Assembly (NCBI GenBank): GCA_001724855.1
Contig: MEED01000016.1
Span: forward strand, 1 to 64,000
Source: Lautropia sp. SCN 69-89
GTDB taxonomy: Bacteria; Pseudomonadota; Gammaproteobacteria; Burkholderiales; Burkholderiaceae_E
Length of the DNA stretch: 64,000 nucleotides
Direction of reading: 5' to 3'
Every line of letters begins with the position of its first letter. The first letter of the stretch is position 1. The translations under genes and the position numbers were made by a program. Positions 36,572 through 49,645 of this stretch are shown here, piece by piece. Under the pieces are notes generated by a model. The model did no database searches. It had not been told where the DNA came from and worked only from the letters and a program-made list of their open reading frames with translations.

Positions 36572-37645
36572 TCACTTCCAGATGTTCCACGGCGTCTGCA
36601 TCCAGACCGCCACGAACACCAGCCAGAACAGCGTCACCGGAATGAAGATCTTCCAGCCCAGCCGCATGATCTGGTCGTAGCGGTAGCGCGGGAAGGTCGC
36701 CCGGAACCAGATGAACAGCGACACGACGACGAAGGTCTTGATGCCGAGCCAGATCCAGCCCGGGATCCAGTTGAACAGCACCGAGTCGAGCGGCGGGTAC
36801 CAGCCGCCCAGGAACATGATCGAGGCCACTGCCGAGAGCAGGATCATGTTCGCGTATTCGGCGAGGAAGAACACCGCGAAGCCCATGCCGGAGTACTCGA
36901 CCATGTGCCCCGCGACGATCTCGGACTCGCCCTCGACCACGTCGAACGGATGGCGGTTGGTCTCGGCCACCGACGAGATCACGTAGACCACGAAGACCGG
37001 CAGCAGCGGCAGCCAGTTCCACGACAGGAAATTCACGCCGTGCGAGGCGAACCAGCCCTGCCCCTGCCCGAGCACGATGTCGGTCATGTTCAGGCTGCCG
37101 GAGACCATCAGCACGATGACCATCGCGAAGCCGATCGCCAGCTCGTAGGAGACCATCTGCGCCGAGGCGCGCATCGCGCCGAGGAACGCGTACTTCGAGT
37201 TCGACGCCCAGCCGGCGATGATGACGCCGTAGATCTCGAGCGAGGTGATCGCGAGCAGCAGCAGCAGCCCCGCGTTGACGTTGGCCAGCACGAGTTCGGG
37301 TCCGAAGGGAATCACCGCCCAGGCGGCCATCGCCGGCATGATCGTCATCACCGGCCCGAGCAGGTAGAGCCCCTTGCTCGCCTGCGAGGGGATAATGACC
37401 TCCTTGAACATCAGCTTCAGCGCATCGGCGATCGGCTGCAGCCACCCCTTCGGGCCGACGCGGTTCGGCCCGATGCGAAGGTGCATGTAGCCGATCATCT
37501 TGCGTTCCCAGAACGTGAGGTAGGCCACGCAGGCGAGCAGCGGCACCAGCACCACGACGATCTTCGCCAGGCTCCAGACCACCGGCCAGGCGACGCCCAG
37601 CGTGCCTTCGCCCCAGGCGGTCACTCCGTTCAGCAGGTTGCCCAT
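36572..37645 (-). CDS. nuoH: NADH-quinone oxidoreductase subunit H
   Basis: A 357-residue, eight-helix subunit equivalent to ND1. It lines the quinone site, with conserved [21 protein letters not shown] and [19 protein letters not shown] loops. It links the peripheral arm to the membrane arm. The gene begins 5 bases after nuoG stops. Confidence 0.97.
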   Translation of the reverse strand: MGNLLNGVTAWGEGTLGVAWPVVWSLAKIVVVLVPLLACVAYLTFWERKMIGYMHLRIGPNRVGPKGWLQPIADALKLMFKEVIIPSQASKGLYLLGPVMTIMPAMAAWAVIPFGPELVLANVNAGLLLLLAITSLEIYGVIIAGWASNSKYAFLGAMRASAQMVSYELAIGFAMVIVLMVSGSLNMTDIVLGQGQGWFASHGVNFLSWNWLPLLPVFVVYVISSVAETNRHPFDVVEGESEIVAGHMVEYSGMGFAVFFLAEYANMILLSAVASIMFLGGWYPPLDSVLFNWIPGWIWLGIKTFVVVSLFIWFRATFPRYRYDQIMRLGWKIFIPVTLFWLVFVAVWMQTPWNIWK

Positions 37646-37650
37646 CGCGG

Positions 37651-40089
37651 TCAGGCCTTCTCGATCGAGATCGCGCCGAAGGCGCACACCAGCGAAGCGG
37701 TGGCCGGTTGCGCCGCGGCCACGCGCAGCACGCCGTCGGCCAGCGCGTCGTCGCGCTCGAGCTCGAGCCGCGCCTCGCCGGCAACGCCACCCATCGACTG
37801 CGCGAGCCGCACCGCATCGCCCGGCGCGAGGCCCAGGCGCGCGATCGTCGCACCGTTGGCACGCGCGGTGGGCGCGCGCGCATCGCGCGTCTGCTGCAGG
37901 CTCCCGGCACGGCGCACGATCGGGTCGGTCGCGTAGATCGGCACGTCGGCGAGCCGCTCGAGCACCGCCGCACCGGCTCCTGCAGCGCCTCCCGGCACCG
38001 CCGCCGCGCCAGGTGCAGCCGCCGCCGCAACTGCGGCGGCCTGCGCGCCGCTGCCCGCCGGCGCCGCATGATCGAGCGCGTTGTCGAGATGACCGGCCAC
38101 ATCGGGCGTCAGCGCCTCGGCGCGTACCGCCTCGGGACTGTCGTGATCGAAGCCGCCGAGCCCGAGCAGGTTGCCGAGCACGCGCAGCACCTTCCAGGCC
38201 GGACGGCATTCGCCGGCCGGACGCACCACGCCGTTGAACGACTGCACGCGCCCTTCGCAGTTCACGAAGGTGCCGGCCGTCTCGGTGAACGGTGCGATCG
38301 GCAGCAGGCAGTCGGCGTATTCGAGCAGTTCGGGCGACTTGTAGGCGCTCAGCGCGATCACCGACTCGGCCTGCGCCAGCGCCGCGCGTGCCACGGCCGG
38401 CAGCGCATGGTCGAGCGTGGGCTCGACGTTGAGCAACAGGTAGAGCTTGCGCGGCTGCTCGACCATCGCGCGGGCGTCGAGGCCGCCGGCCGACGGCACG
38501 GCGCGGGCGAGATAGCCGCCCACGGAGTTCGCGGCCTCGCCGATCTGCCCGAAGCGCGTGCCGGCCGCGGCGGCGATCGCCTGCCCGAGCCGCGCGATGC
38601 GCGCGTAGTCGGGATGCTGGACCGCCGCGTTGCCGAGCAGCACCGCCCCGCGCTCGCCCGAGCACAGGCTCGCTGCGATCGCCCGCGCGGTCTCGCCGGG
38701 CGCGAGCGCCGAAAGATCGATCGACACCGCTTCGGCCAGCCCCGCAGGCGCCTGCTGGGCGCGCGCCTGCAGCACGGCCACCAGCACTTCGGCGAGCCAT
38801 TGCACCCACTTCGACGGAGCGGCGATCGCCTTGTGGGCCAGAGGCATCAGCAGGTCGTCGTCGGCCGCGTGCAGGATCGACACCTGGGCGCCGTGCTTGA
38901 CCGCGTGCCGGATGCGCGCGGCGAACAGCGGATGGTCCTTGCGCAGGAACGAGCCCACCAGCAGCAACCGGTCGAGCGCGCCGGCCTCCTCGATCGGCAT
39001 GCCGAGCCACGGCACCCCGGCGCGCGCGGCTTCGGCGGAGAAGTCGAGCTGGCGCAGCCGGAAATCGACGTTGTCGCCATCGAGCCCGCGCACCAGCCGG
39101 CCCAGCAGGTGAAGCTCCTCCACCGTGCTCTGCCCCGAACCCAACGCGCCCAGCGCCTGCGCGCCGTGCTCGGCGCGTACCGTGCGGATCGCGTGCGCGG
39201 CGTAATCGAGCGCGGTCTTCCAGTCGACCTCGTGCCACTGCCCCTGCTGACGCACCATCGGCGCGAGCAGCCGCTCGCCGCTGTTCAGCCCCTCGTAGGA
39301 CCAGCGATCGCGGTCGGACAGCCAGCACTCGTTGACCGGCTCGTTCTCGAACGGCACGACCCGCATCACGCGGTCGGACTTCACCTGCACGACGAGGTTC
39401 GAGCCCAGCGAGTCGTGCGCCGAGATCGACTTGCGCCGCGCGAGCTCCCAGGTGCGCGCGGTGAACCGGAACGGCCGGCTGGTGAGCGCGCCCACCGGGC
39501 AGACGTCGATCATGTTGCCCGACAGCTCGGAGTCGACCGAGCGCCCGACGAAGCTCATGATCTCGGAGTGCTCGCCACGGTTGGCCATGCCGAGTTCCAT
39601 GATGCCGCCGATCTCCTGCCCGAAGCGCACGCAGCGGGTGCAGTGGATGCAGCGCGTCATCTCGTCGGCCGAGATCAGCGGCCCCACCGACTTGCGGAAC
39701 ACAACCCGCTTGGGCTCGACGAAGCGCGAGGCCGAATACCCGTAGCCGACGGAGAGATCCTGAAGCTGGCACTCGCCGCCCTGGTCGCACACCGGGCAGT
39801 CGAGCGGATGGTTGATCAGCAGGAACTCCATCACGCCCTTCTGGGCGCGCACCGCCATCTCCGAGTGTGTCTGCACCTTCATGCCGTTGGCCACCGGCGT
39901 CGCGCAGGCCGGCAGCGGCTTGGGCGCCTTCTCGACCTCGACCAGGCACATCCGGCAGTTCGCGGCGATCGAGAGCTTCTTGTGGTAGCAGAAGTGCGGC
40001 ACGTAGATGTCGAGCTTGTCCGCCGCGTGCATCAGCATGCTGCCTTCAGGTACCTCGACTTCCCTGCCGTCGATCTCCAGCTTGACCAT
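37651..40089 (-). CDS. nuoG: NADH-quinone oxidoreductase subunit G
   Basis: An 812-residue iron-sulfur subunit. The N-terminal [2Fe-2S] ligands are Cys34, 45, 48 and 62. His94, Cys98, Cys101 and Cys107 ligate N5. A [4Fe-4S] motif follows at Cys147, 150, 153 and 197 (CIHCTRC, DVCPVG). The C-terminal two thirds is a molybdopterin-like domain with no bound cofactor expected. An Ala/Gly-rich stretch near residue 690 ([18 protein letters not shown]) is a family-variable linker. It is slightly longer than typical betaproteobacterial NuoG. Confidence 0.96.
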   Translation of the reverse strand: MVKLEIDGREVEVPEGSMLMHAADKLDIYVPHFCYHKKLSIAANCRMCLVEVEKAPKPLPACATPVANGMKVQTHSEMAVRAQKGVMEFLLINHPLDCPVCDQGGECQLQDLSVGYGYSASRFVEPKRVVFRKSVGPLISADEMTRCIHCTRCVRFGQEIGGIMELGMANRGEHSEIMSFVGRSVDSELSGNMIDVCPVGALTSRPFRFTARTWELARRKSISAHDSLGSNLVVQVKSDRVMRVVPFENEPVNECWLSDRDRWSYEGLNSGERLLAPMVRQQGQWHEVDWKTALDYAAHAIRTVRAEHGAQALGALGSGQSTVEELHLLGRLVRGLDGDNVDFRLRQLDFSAEAARAGVPWLGMPIEEAGALDRLLLVGSFLRKDHPLFAARIRHAVKHGAQVSILHAADDDLLMPLAHKAIAAPSKWVQWLAEVLVAVLQARAQQAPAGLAEAVSIDLSALAPGETARAIAASLCSGERGAVLLGNAAVQHPDYARIARLGQAIAAAAGTRFGQIGEAANSVGGYLARAVPSAGGLDARAMVEQPRKLYLLLNVEPTLDHALPAVARAALAQAESVIALSAYKSPELLEYADCLLPIAPFTETAGTFVNCEGRVQSFNGVVRPAGECRPAWKVLRVLGNLLGLGGFDHDSPEAVRAEALTPDVAGHLDNALDHAAPAGSGAQAAAVAAAAAPGAAAVPGGAAGAGAAVLERLADVPIYATDPIVRRAGSLQQTRDARAPTARANGATIARLGLAPGDAVRLAQSMGGVAGEARLELERDDALADGVLRVAAAQPATASLVCAFGAISIEKA

Positions 40090-40128
40090 CTCGTATCCGT
40101 CAGTCGTTCGTTTCGGGGGCGCACGCGC

Positions 40129-41465
<1,337 letters not shown>

Positions 41466-41469
<4 letters not shown>

Positions 41470-41975
41470 TTCGCGTTCCGCAACTCGTCGAGCAGGGCGT
41501 CGAGCTTCTGGTTGTCCATGAAGCTGCACATGCGCTTGTTGTTCACCAGCATCACCGGGGCGTCGCCGCACGAGCCCAGGCACTCGCTTTCCTTCAGCGT
41601 AAACAGCCCGTCGGCGGTCGTCTCGCCGAAACCGATGCCCAGTTTCTCCTTCAGGTACTCGGCCGCCCTGGTGCCGTCGCGCAGCGCGCATGGCAGGCAG
41701 GTGCACACGGCGACGCTGTACTTGCCCGCCGGCCGCGTGTTGTACATGTTGTAGAAAGTGGCGACCTCGTGCACCGCGATCGGCGGCATGCCGAGGTATG
41801 CGGCGATCTCCTCGGTGACCTGCTGCGACACCCAACCGGTTTCGTCCTGCGCGATCGCCAGCGCGGCCATCACCGCCGACTGCCTGTGCTCGGCAGGGTA
41901 CTTCGCGAGCTCGCGGTCGATGCGCGCGTAGGCGGCATCGCTGAGCAGTCGTTGGGGCTGGGTGACGGCGCTCAT
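41466..41975 (-). CDS. nuoE: NADH-quinone oxidoreductase subunit E
   Basis: A 169-residue thioredoxin-like subunit. The [2Fe-2S] cluster N1a ligands are Cys91, Cys96, Cys132 and Cys136 (CTCLPC, CLGSC). The stop overlaps nuoF. Confidence 0.97.
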
Positions 41976-42027
41976 GGGTCGGTTCGGAATGCGCAGAGTG
42001 CGGGTTCGGTGCGGGTGGCGGAGGGTC

Positions 42028-43281
42028 TCAGCGGTCGATCTCGCCGAACACGATGTCGAGCGTGCCCATCAGCGTGGTGACGTCGGCCAGCATGTGACCG
42101 CGCGACAGTTCGTCCATCGCCTGCAGGTGCGCGAAACCCGGCGCCCGGATCTTCAGGCGGTACGGCTTGTTCGCGCCGTCGGCCACCAGGTAGATGCCGA
42201 ACTCGCCCTTCGGGTGCTCCACCGCCGCGTAGGCCTCGCCCTCGGGCACGTGCATGCCCTCGGTGAACAGCTTGAAGTGGTGGATCAGCTCTTCCATGTT
42301 CGACTTCATGCCGACGCGCGAAGGCGGCGCCACCTTGAAGTTGTCGACGATGACCGGACCGGGGTTGTTGCGCAGCCACTCGACGCACTGGCGAATGATG
42401 TGGTTGCTCTGGCGCATCTCCTCGACGCGCACGAGATAACGATCGTAGGAGTCGCCGTTGCGGCCCACCGGAATGTCGAAGTCGACCAGGTCGTAGACCT
42501 CGTAGGGCTGCGTCTTGCGCAGGTCCCATTCGACGCCCGAGCCGCGCAGCATCGGGCCGGTGAAGCCCAGCGCCTTGGCGCGATCGGGATCGACCACGCC
42601 CACGCCGACCAGCCGCTGCTTCCAGATGCGGTTGTCGGTGAGCAGCGTCTCGTATTCGTCGACGTAGCCGGGAAAGCGGTTCGTGAACGCCTCGATGAAG
42701 TCGAGCACCGAGCCCTGGCGGTCGCGGTTGAGCTCCTCGATCGCCTGCGCGTTGCGCACCTTCGACGCGCGGTATTTAGGCATCGCCTCGGGCAGGTCGC
42801 GATAGACGCCGCCGGGACGGTAGTAGGCCGCGTGCATGCGCGCGCCCGATACCGCCTCGTAGACGTCCATCAGGTCTTCGCGCTCGCGAAACGCGTAGAG
42901 GAACACCGCCATCGCGCCCACGTCGAGGCCGTGCGCGCCGATCCACAGCAGGTGGTTCAGGATGCGGGTGATCTCGTCGAACATCACGCGGATGTACTGC
43001 GCGCGCAGCGGCGGCTCGATGCCGAGCAGCTTCTCGATCGCCATCACGTAGGCGTGCTCGTTGCACATCATGGACACGTAGTCGAGCCGGTCCATGTACG
43101 GCACCGTCTGCAGGAAGGTGCGCGTCTCCGCGAGCTTCTCGGTGGCCCGGTGCAGCAGCCCGATGTGCGGGTCGGCACGCTGCACCACCTCGCCGTCGAG
43201 CTCGAGCACCAGCCGCAGCACCCCGTGCGCCGCCGGATGCTGCGGGCCGAAGTTGAGCGTGTAGTTCTTGATGTCAGCCAT
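42028..43281 (-). CDS. nuoD: NADH-quinone oxidoreductase subunit D
   Basis: A 417-residue 49-kDa-type subunit related to NiFe hydrogenases. [17 protein letters not shown] and the conserved quinone-site His and Tyr regions are present, and the C-terminus ends in FGEIDR. It is separate from NuoC, not fused as in E. coli. Confidence 0.97.
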   Translation of the reverse strand: MADIKNYTLNFGPQHPAAHGVLRLVLELDGEVVQRADPHIGLLHRATEKLAETRTFLQTVPYMDRLDYVSMMCNEHAYVMAIEKLLGIEPPLRAQYIRVMFDEITRILNHLLWIGAHGLDVGAMAVFLYAFREREDLMDVYEAVSGARMHAAYYRPGGVYRDLPEAMPKYRASKVRNAQAIEELNRDRQGSVLDFIEAFTNRFPGYVDEYETLLTDNRIWKQRLVGVGVVDPDRAKALGFTGPMLRGSGVEWDLRKTQPYEVYDLVDFDIPVGRNGDSYDRYLVRVEEMRQSNHIIRQCVEWLRNNPGPVIVDNFKVAPPSRVGMKSNMEELIHHFKLFTEGMHVPEGEAYAAVEHPKGEFGIYLVADGANKPYRLKIRAPGFAHLQAMDELSRGHMLADVTTLMGTLDIVFGEIDR

Positions 43282-43299
43282 TCGTGCGTCTCGCGGCAG

Positions 43300-43947
43300 T
43301 CACTTCTGCCCCCTCAGGCCCACGTCCGGCCTCTCCACGCCGTACCGGTCGTCGCGCAGGATGCGCGGCACCACCTCGCGCGGCTCGATCGTGACCGGCT
43401 GGTAGACCACCCGCTTCTGCTCCGGGTCGTAGCGCATCTCGACGTAGCCGGAGATCGGGAAGTCCTTGCGGAACGGATGACCGACGAAGCCGTAGTCGGT
43501 GAGGATGCGGCGCAGGTCGCCGTGTCCCTCGAAGACGATGCCGAAGAGGTCGAAGGCTTCGCGCTCGAACCAGTTCGCCACCGGCCATACGCTCGTGACC
43601 GAGGCGACCATCGGCATGTCGTCGTCGGCGCAGAAGGTGCGCACGCGCACCCTCCAGTTGTGGGCGACCGACAACAGGTGCATGACCACCGCGAAGCGCT
43701 GACCGTTCCAGGCGCCCTCGCCGTAGTCGCGGTAGTCGACGCCGCACAGGTCGATCAACGTGTCGAAGCGCAGCGCCGGGTCGTCGCGCAGGCGCTCGGC
43801 AACCTGCGCGTGCGAGGCGGCGTCGATCACCACGGTGATCTCGCCCAGGCGCTCGACGAGCGAGCGGATCGAGTCGCCCAGCGAGGCGCGCAGCGCAGCC
43901 TCCAGGGTCTCGAGCCGGGTAGTCGGCGAAGTTTGGGACGGGGGCAT
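43300..43947 (-). CDS. nuoC: NADH-quinone oxidoreductase subunit C
   Basis: A 215-residue 30-kDa-type subunit. The family motif [24 protein letters not shown], followed by HPFRKDFP, is complete. It packs against NuoD in the peripheral arm. It lies 18 bases upstream of nuoD. Confidence 0.97.
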   Translation of the reverse strand: MPPSQTSPTTRLETLEAALRASLGDSIRSLVERLGEITVVIDAASHAQVAERLRDDPALRFDTLIDLCGVDYRDYGEGAWNGQRFAVVMHLLSVAHNWRVRVRTFCADDDMPMVASVTSVWPVANWFEREAFDLFGIVFEGHGDLRRILTDYGFVGHPFRKDFPISGYVEMRYDPEQKRVVYQPVTIEPREVVPRILRDDRYGVERPDVGLRGQK

Positions 43948-44007
43948 GTGAGGGATCGGAAACGCGTTCGGGGCGGGATGCGCGGCGGACGGGTGGAAAC
44001 TGTGCGG

Positions 44008-44484
44008 CTAGCGCGCGATGGTGCTGGTGCGCCGGATCTTGCTCTGCAGCTGCATGATCCCGTAGATGAGCGCCTCGGCGGTGGGCGGGCAGCCCGGCAC
44101 ATAGACGTCGACCGGCACGATGCGGTCGCAGCCGCGCACCACCGAGTACGAGTAGTGGTAGTAGCCGCCGCCGTTGGCGCACGAACCCATCGAGATGACC
44201 CAGCGGGGCTCGGCCATCTGGTCGTAGACCTTGCGCAGCGCCGGCGCCATCTTGTTGCACAGCGTACCGGCGACGATCATCACGTCGGACTGCCGAGGGC
44301 TCGGGCGATAGAACACGCCCATGCGATCGAGGTCGTAGCGCGATGCGCTCGCGTGCATCATCTCGACCGCGCAGCAGGCCAGGCCGAAGGTGACCGGCCA
44401 CATCGAACCGGTGCGCGACCAGTTCACCAGCTTGTCGAGCTGGGTGGTGACGAAACCCTCGCTCAGTAGTCCTTCGATCGCCAT
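44008..44484 (-). CDS. nuoB: NADH-quinone oxidoreductase subunit B
   Basis: A 158-residue PSST subunit. Cluster N2 is bound by adjacent Cys37 and Cys38 (LACCAVEMM) with Cys102 and Cys132 ([12 protein letters not shown]). N2 reduces quinone. The start [11 protein letters not shown] is standard for the order. The longer open frame upstream is unlikely to be used. Confidence 0.97.
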   Translation of the reverse strand: MAIEGLLSEGFVTTQLDKLVNWSRTGSMWPVTFGLACCAVEMMHASASRYDLDRMGVFYRPSPRQSDVMIVAGTLCNKMAPALRKVYDQMAEPRWVISMGSCANGGGYYHYSYSVVRGCDRIVPVDVYVPGCPPTAEALIYGIMQLQSKIRRTSTIAR

Positions 44485-44527
44485 CGCGCTGCTCCGAACA
44501 CTCTTTCGAGAGACGCGCAAGACTGGG

Positions 44528-44887
44528 TCATTCCCAGTCGAGCGCCCCTTTCATCCATTCGTACACGAACCCGACGACGAGAATCGTCAGGAAGATCATC
44601 ATCGAGACGAAACCGAAGAACCCGATCGCGTCGAGCGACACCGCCCACGGGAACAGGAACGCGATTTCGAGGTCGAACAGGATGAACAGGATCGCCACCA
44701 GGTAGTAGCGAACGTCGAAGCGCATGCGCGCGTCTTCGAAGGCTTCGAAGCCGCACTCGTAGGGGGAGAGTTTCTCTGGATCGGGGCGGCTCGGACCGAG
44801 CAGCTTGCCGATGACCAAGGGGCCGACGCCGACGGCCGCGCCGACGACGATGAACAACAGGACGGGCAGATAGTTTTCGAGGATCAC
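44528..44887 (-). CDS. nuoA: NADH-quinone oxidoreductase subunit A
   Basis: A 119-residue, three-helix subunit equivalent to ND3. [36 protein letters not shown] contains the conserved cysteine loop. It starts at GTG with a weak ribosome site. It is the first of 14 nuo genes and lies about 45 bases past a strong terminator-like hairpin. Confidence 0.95.
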   Translation of the reverse strand: MILENYLPVLLFIVVGAAVGVGPLVIGKLLGPSRPDPEKLSPYECGFEAFEDARMRFDVRYYLVAILFILFDLEIAFLFPWAVSLDAIGFFGFVSMMIFLTILVVGFVYEWMKGALDWE

Positions 44888-44931
44888 TTGGTTCGGTACC
44901 CGACTCTTCTTCCTACGACCCGCTCGGCCAG

Positions 44932-44966
44932 AAAAAAGTCCGCCCGGACTTGCGCCCCGAGCGGAC
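44932..44966 (-). terminator. intrinsic terminator between tRNA-Leu and nuoA
   Basis: Minus-strand GTCCGCTCGG and CCGGGCGGAC pair over ten positions (one G-U) around a 9-base loop and are followed by TTTTTT. It should end the tpiA-secG-tRNA transcript. The nuoA GTG begins only about 45 bases later, leaving little room for a separate promoter. Confidence 0.85.
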
Positions 44967-45083
44967 CTCCTTGCCGGCTCTGCGCGCCCCGCGGCTCGAT
45001 GCGCCCAGGACCGCTGCGCCCGAACCTCCTGTGTTCCTCCGGTTTCCCCACCTCGCGGCTGCCGCGGGCGGGTGTCATTGCTT

Positions 45084-45168
45084 TGGTGCCGACGGCGAGA
45101 CTCGAACTCGCACAGCTTTCGCCACTACCCCCTCAAGATAGCGTGTCTACCAATTTCACCACGTCGGC
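45084..45168 (-). tRNA. tRNA-Leu (anticodon GAG)
   Basis: An 85-nt class II tRNA including encoded CCA. Acceptor GCCGACG pairs with CGTCGGC, the D-loop contains GAAATTGGTAGAC, and the anticodon stem CTATC/GGTAG flanks TTGAGGG (GAG). The variable arm TGGCGAAAGCTG is long. It lies 30 bases after secG and is probably co-transcribed with it. Confidence 0.95.
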
Positions 45169-45197
45169 GGGATTCGCAAATTCGTCAGCCCGCTATT

Positions 45198-45650
45198 CTA
45201 CTTCGGAATATCACCCGCAGCGCCGTTTTTCGGTGCGGCCTGACCCGGCGCTTGACCTGCATCAGGCACCGCACCGGGAGCCGCAGGGGCCGCCGACGGC
45301 GCAGCGGCGCCCGTGGCGCCCGCCGACGGAATGTCGGACGGCGCCTTGGGCGCCCCCGTATCGGCCGGCGCGGCCGGAGCCCGCTCCATCACGCTGGCCG
45401 GCGCCTCGATCGAGCGATGGCCGATCAGGGCCAGCGCAAGCGTGGTGACGAAGAACACTGCGGCCAGCACCGCGGTGGTGCGGCTCAGGAAGTTGGCGGA
45501 GCCGGTGGCGCCGAACAGGCTGCCCGAGGCACCGCCGCCGAAGGCCGCGCCCATGTCGGCGCCCTTGCCGTGCTGTAGCAGTACCAGGACGATCACGCCG
45601 AAGGCGGCGATCACCTGGGCGATCATCAGGAGGTTGGTCAACCAGTTCAT
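45198..45650 (-). CDS. secG: preprotein translocase subunit SecG
   Basis: A 150-residue protein with two membrane helices (residues 1-25 and 55-78) around the family loop GADMGAAFGGGASGSLFGATGSANFLSR. It assists SecYE-mediated export. The long C-terminal Ala/Pro/Gly tail (residues 85-150) is unlike E. coli SecG but common in this order. Confidence 0.95.
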   Translation of the reverse strand: MNWLTNLLMIAQVIAAFGVIVLVLLQHGKGADMGAAFGGGASGSLFGATGSANFLSRTTAVLAAVFFVTTLALALIGHRSIEAPASVMERAPAAPADTGAPKAPSDIPSAGATGAAAPSAAPAAPGAVPDAGQAPGQAAPKNGAAGDIPK

Positions 45651-45701
45651 CGAAGCTTCTCCGCGCGCCCGCGCTTCATCGCGCCGGGCATGGTGTGTGT
45701 G

Positions 45702-46484
45702 TCAGGCCCCCGCCGCCGCGCGGCAGATGGCGAGGAAATCGTCGGCGACCAGCGAGGCGCCGCCGATCAGGCCGCCATCGACGTCGGGCATCGCGAACAG
45801 GCCCGCCGCATTGGCCGCCTTGACGCTGCCGCCGTAGAGGATGCGCGTGGCGCCGGCATGCCGGTAGCCTTGCTGCGCGAGCCGCTCGCGCACGAAACGA
45901 TGCGCCGCCTGTGCCATCTCGGGCGAGGCGGTGCGCCCGGTGCCGATCGCCCAGACCGGCTCGTAGGCGAGCACCACCCGCTCGGCGGGCAGCGGGCGCG
46001 CAGGATCGAGCAGCGCCGCGACGATCGCGTCGACCTGCCGGCCGAGCACCGCCTCGGTGCGACCGGCTTCGCGCTCCTCGAGCGTCTCGCCGATGCAGGC
46101 GATGACGCCCACGCCGTGGGTCATGCACATCGACACTTTCGCCGCAACCTGCTCGTCGGTTTCGCCGGCCAGTTGCCGGCGCTCGGAATGGCCGACGATC
46201 GCCCACTGGCAGCCGAGGTCGACCAGCATCGAGGCCGACACGTCGCCGGTGTAGGCCCCGTTGGGCAGTGCGGAGACGTCTTGCGCGCCCCAGGCGATGC
46301 CGGTGTCGCCGAGCCAGGCCGCCGCCTGGCCCAGGTACGGATAAGGAGGGCAGACCACGACCTCGACCTGCGGCACGGAGGCGCGACCGAGATCGGCGCG
46401 CAGCGCGGTGAACAGCTGCTCGTTCGAAACGATGTCGCCGTTCATCTTCCAGTTGCCGGCAACGAGCGGCTTGCGGGCCTTCAT
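45702..46484 (-). CDS. tpiA: triosephosphate isomerase
   Basis: A 260-residue TIM barrel interconverting dihydroxyacetone phosphate and glyceraldehyde 3-phosphate. The catalytic motifs are complete: NWKMN (Asn10, Lys12), IVGHSERR and AYEPVWAIGTG. The start at MKARKPLV fits the family. The frame can extend 60 bases upstream, but that would overlap pssA. Confidence 0.96.
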   Translation of the reverse strand: MKARKPLVAGNWKMNGDIVSNEQLFTALRADLGRASVPQVEVVVCPPYPYLGQAAAWLGDTGIAWGAQDVSALPNGAYTGDVSASMLVDLGCQWAIVGHSERRQLAGETDEQVAAKVSMCMTHGVGVIACIGETLEEREAGRTEAVLGRQVDAIVAALLDPARPLPAERVVLAYEPVWAIGTGRTASPEMAQAAHRFVRERLAQQGYRHAGATRILYGGSVKAANAAGLFAMPDVDGGLIGGASLVADDFLAICRAAAGA

Positions 46485-46540
46485 CGGGTTTCGTCGAGGT
46501 CGGGTAAACCCATGATTGTACGGGGGGCCCGTGAAGCGGG

Positions 46541-47419
46541 TCAATTTGCCCGGTCCCGGCCTTCTTCCCGGTCCTCGTCGTCCTCATCGTCGTCCGCGTC
46601 GTCGAAGTCGCCAGACGCGCCGGCGCCGGAACCCGCCTGCCCGGCGCGTCCGCCCCACGGCGGCGGGCCGCCGCGGCGCCAGCGCAGGAACCACAGCACG
46701 TAGCCGGAGAATCCGTAGAGCAGGAACAGCGAGAACAGCACCAGCGGCGGATCGGAGGAGACCAGCACGAACAGCAGCACGATGCCGATCACGAAGATGA
46801 ACGGCACGCTCTTCTTGAGATTGATGTCCTTGAAGCTGTAGAACGGCGCGTTCGACACCATCGTGATGCCGGCGTAGATGGTGAGCGCGAAGCTCACCCA
46901 GGCGAGATCGGCGCCCGAGGCCGTGATCCACCGGGTCTGGCGCAGGTCGGTCACGATCCAGACCAGTCCCACGACCAGCGCGGCGGCTGCCGGGCTGGGC
47001 AGCCCCTGGAAGAAGCGCTTGTCGACGACGCCGATGTTGGTGTTGAAGCGCGCCAGCCGCAGCGCGGCACCGGCCACGTAGATGAAGGCCGCGAGCCAGC
47101 CCCACTTGCCCAGCCCTCGCAGCGACCATTCGTACATGATCAGCGCGGGGGCTGCCCCGAACGAGACCATGTCGGAGAGACTGTCGTACTGCTCGCCGAA
47201 CGCGCTCTGCGTGTTGGTCATCCGCGCGACGCGCCCGTCGAGGCTGTCGAGCACCATCGCGATGAAGATCGCGATGGCCGCCGCCTCGTAGCGGCCGTTC
47301 ATCGCCTGCACGATCGCGTAGAAGCCGCAGAACAGCGCAGCGGTAGTGAACGCGTTGGGCAGCAGATAGATGCGCCGCGACCGCCGCGGCGCCAGCCCCT
47401 CGCGGCGATCGTCATCCAT
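46541..47419 (-). CDS. pssA: CDP-diacylglycerol-serine O-phosphatidyltransferase
   Basis: A 292-residue membrane enzyme of the CDP-alcohol phosphatidyltransferase family. The motif DGxxAR-x8-Gxxx-Dxxx-D is present as [18 protein letters not shown] with QYDSLSDM. It makes phosphatidylserine. The C-terminal ~40 residues are highly acidic ([19 protein letters not shown]). It overlaps psd by 8 bases, so the two steps to phosphatidylethanolamine are encoded together. Confidence 0.94.
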   Translation of the reverse strand: MDDDRREGLAPRRSRRIYLLPNAFTTAALFCGFYAIVQAMNGRYEAAAIAIFIAMVLDSLDGRVARMTNTQSAFGEQYDSLSDMVSFGAAPALIMYEWSLRGLGKWGWLAAFIYVAGAALRLARFNTNIGVVDKRFFQGLPSPAAAALVVGLVWIVTDLRQTRWITASGADLAWVSFALTIYAGITMVSNAPFYSFKDINLKKSVPFIFVIGIVLLFVLVSSDPPLVLFSLFLLYGFSGYVLWFLRWRRGGPPPWGGRAGQAGSGAGASGDFDDADDDEDDEDREEGRDRAN

Positions 47420-48080
47420 GCGCGGGGGGCTGCGCGGACGCGGCCAGTTCGGCCAGCACGCTGATGGTGGCGTGCACCTTCTCGCCGATCGCCACCCGCG
47501 GGCGGGCGGTGAGCGGCAGGTAGACGTCGACGCGCGAACCGAAGCGGATGAAGCCGAAGCGCTGGCCGCGCGCGAGCCGCTCGCCGGCCGCGACGTAGCA
47601 CAGGATGCGCCGCGCGACCAGCCCCGCGACCTGCACGCAGGTGACCAGCGAGCCGTCGGCCGCTCGGATGAGCAGCGCGTTGCGCTCGTTGTGCTCTGAC
47701 GCCTTGTCGAGATCGGCGTTGACGAACTTGCCCGGAAAGTAGGTGACGCGCTCGACCGTGCCGTCGACCGGGGCGCGGTTCGAATGCACGTTGAACACGT
47801 TCATGAACACCGAGATCTTCAGCGCTTCGCGATCGGCGTAGGGGTCGCGCGCGTTCGTGACCGCGATCACCCGGCCGTCGGCCGGGGCGAGCACCACGCG
47901 CTCGCCCGCCGGCACCGGGCGCGGCGGGTCGCGAAAGAACTGCAGCACGAAGGCCGCCGCCAGCCAGAACGGCAGCGACCACCAGCCGCCGAACGCGGTG
48001 ACCGCGAGCGCCACCGCGACGGCCAGCCCGAGGAAGGGCCAGCCCTCGCGGGCGATCAGCGGATGCGGATACGACGACAC
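47412..48080 (-). CDS. psd: phosphatidylserine decarboxylase
   Basis: A 222-residue short-form decarboxylase (PSD-B/Psd2-like). Family motifs [25 protein letters not shown] and the cleavage region RFGSR near residue 180 are visible; the Ser there would become the pyruvoyl group. It converts phosphatidylserine to phosphatidylethanolamine. The start is GTG. It follows ilvC by 25 bases. Confidence 0.93.
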   Translation of the reverse strand: MSSYPHPLIAREGWPFLGLAVAVALAVTAFGGWWSLPFWLAAAFVLQFFRDPPRPVPAGERVVLAPADGRVIAVTNARDPYADREALKISVFMNVFNVHSNRAPVDGTVERVTYFPGKFVNADLDKASEHNERNALLIRAADGSLVTCVQVAGLVARRILCYVAAGERLARGQRFGFIRFGSRVDVYLPLTARPRVAIGEKVHATISVLAELAASAQPPAHG

Positions 48081-48105
48081 GATGTTCCCGGCCGACCGGC
48101 GCTCG

Positions 48106-49122
<1,017 letters not shown>

Positions 49123-49143
49123 TCACTGTTCTCCGGTTTGAAT

Positions 49144-49635
49144 TCAGACCTTCAGCACGCGCTCGCCGCGGGCGATGCCCGAGGCGCCGGTGCGCACGGT
49201 TTCGAGAATCGACGCGCGGTCGAGCGCGTCGATGAAGGCGTCGAGCTTGGTGCCGTCTCCGGTGAGCTCGATCGTGTAGGTGCGGTCGGTCACGTCGATG
49301 ATGCGGCCGCGGAAGATGTCGGCCATGCGCTTCATCTCCTCGCGCTCCTTGCCCACCGCCCTCACCTTGATCAGCATCAGCTCGCGCTCGGTGTACGGCG
49401 ACTCGGTGAGGTCGACCACCTTCACCACGTCGATGAGCCGATTGAGCTGCTTCGTGATCTGCTCGATCACCTCGTCGGACCCCCGCGTGACGATCGTCAT
49501 CCGCGACAGCGACTGGTCTTCGGTGGGCGCGACCGTGAGCGTCTCGATGTTGTAGCCGCGCGCCGAAAACAGGCCGACCACGCGCGACAGCGCGCCCGGC
49601 TCGTTCTCCATCAGGATCGAAATGATGTGCTTCAT
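49144..49635 (-). CDS. ilvN: acetolactate synthase small subunit
   Basis: A 163-residue regulatory subunit with an N-terminal ACT domain (HIISILMENEPGALSRVVGLFSARGYNIETL) that binds valine for feedback control, plus the C-terminal ALS_ss_C domain. It lies 10 bases after ilvB and 21 bases before ilvC. Confidence 0.96.
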   Translation of the reverse strand: MKHIISILMENEPGALSRVVGLFSARGYNIETLTVAPTEDQSLSRMTIVTRGSDEVIEQITKQLNRLIDVVKVVDLTESPYTERELMLIKVRAVGKEREEMKRMADIFRGRIIDVTDRTYTIELTGDGTKLDAFIDALDRASILETVRTGASGIARGERVLKV

Positions 49636-49645
49636 TCGCGATTCC

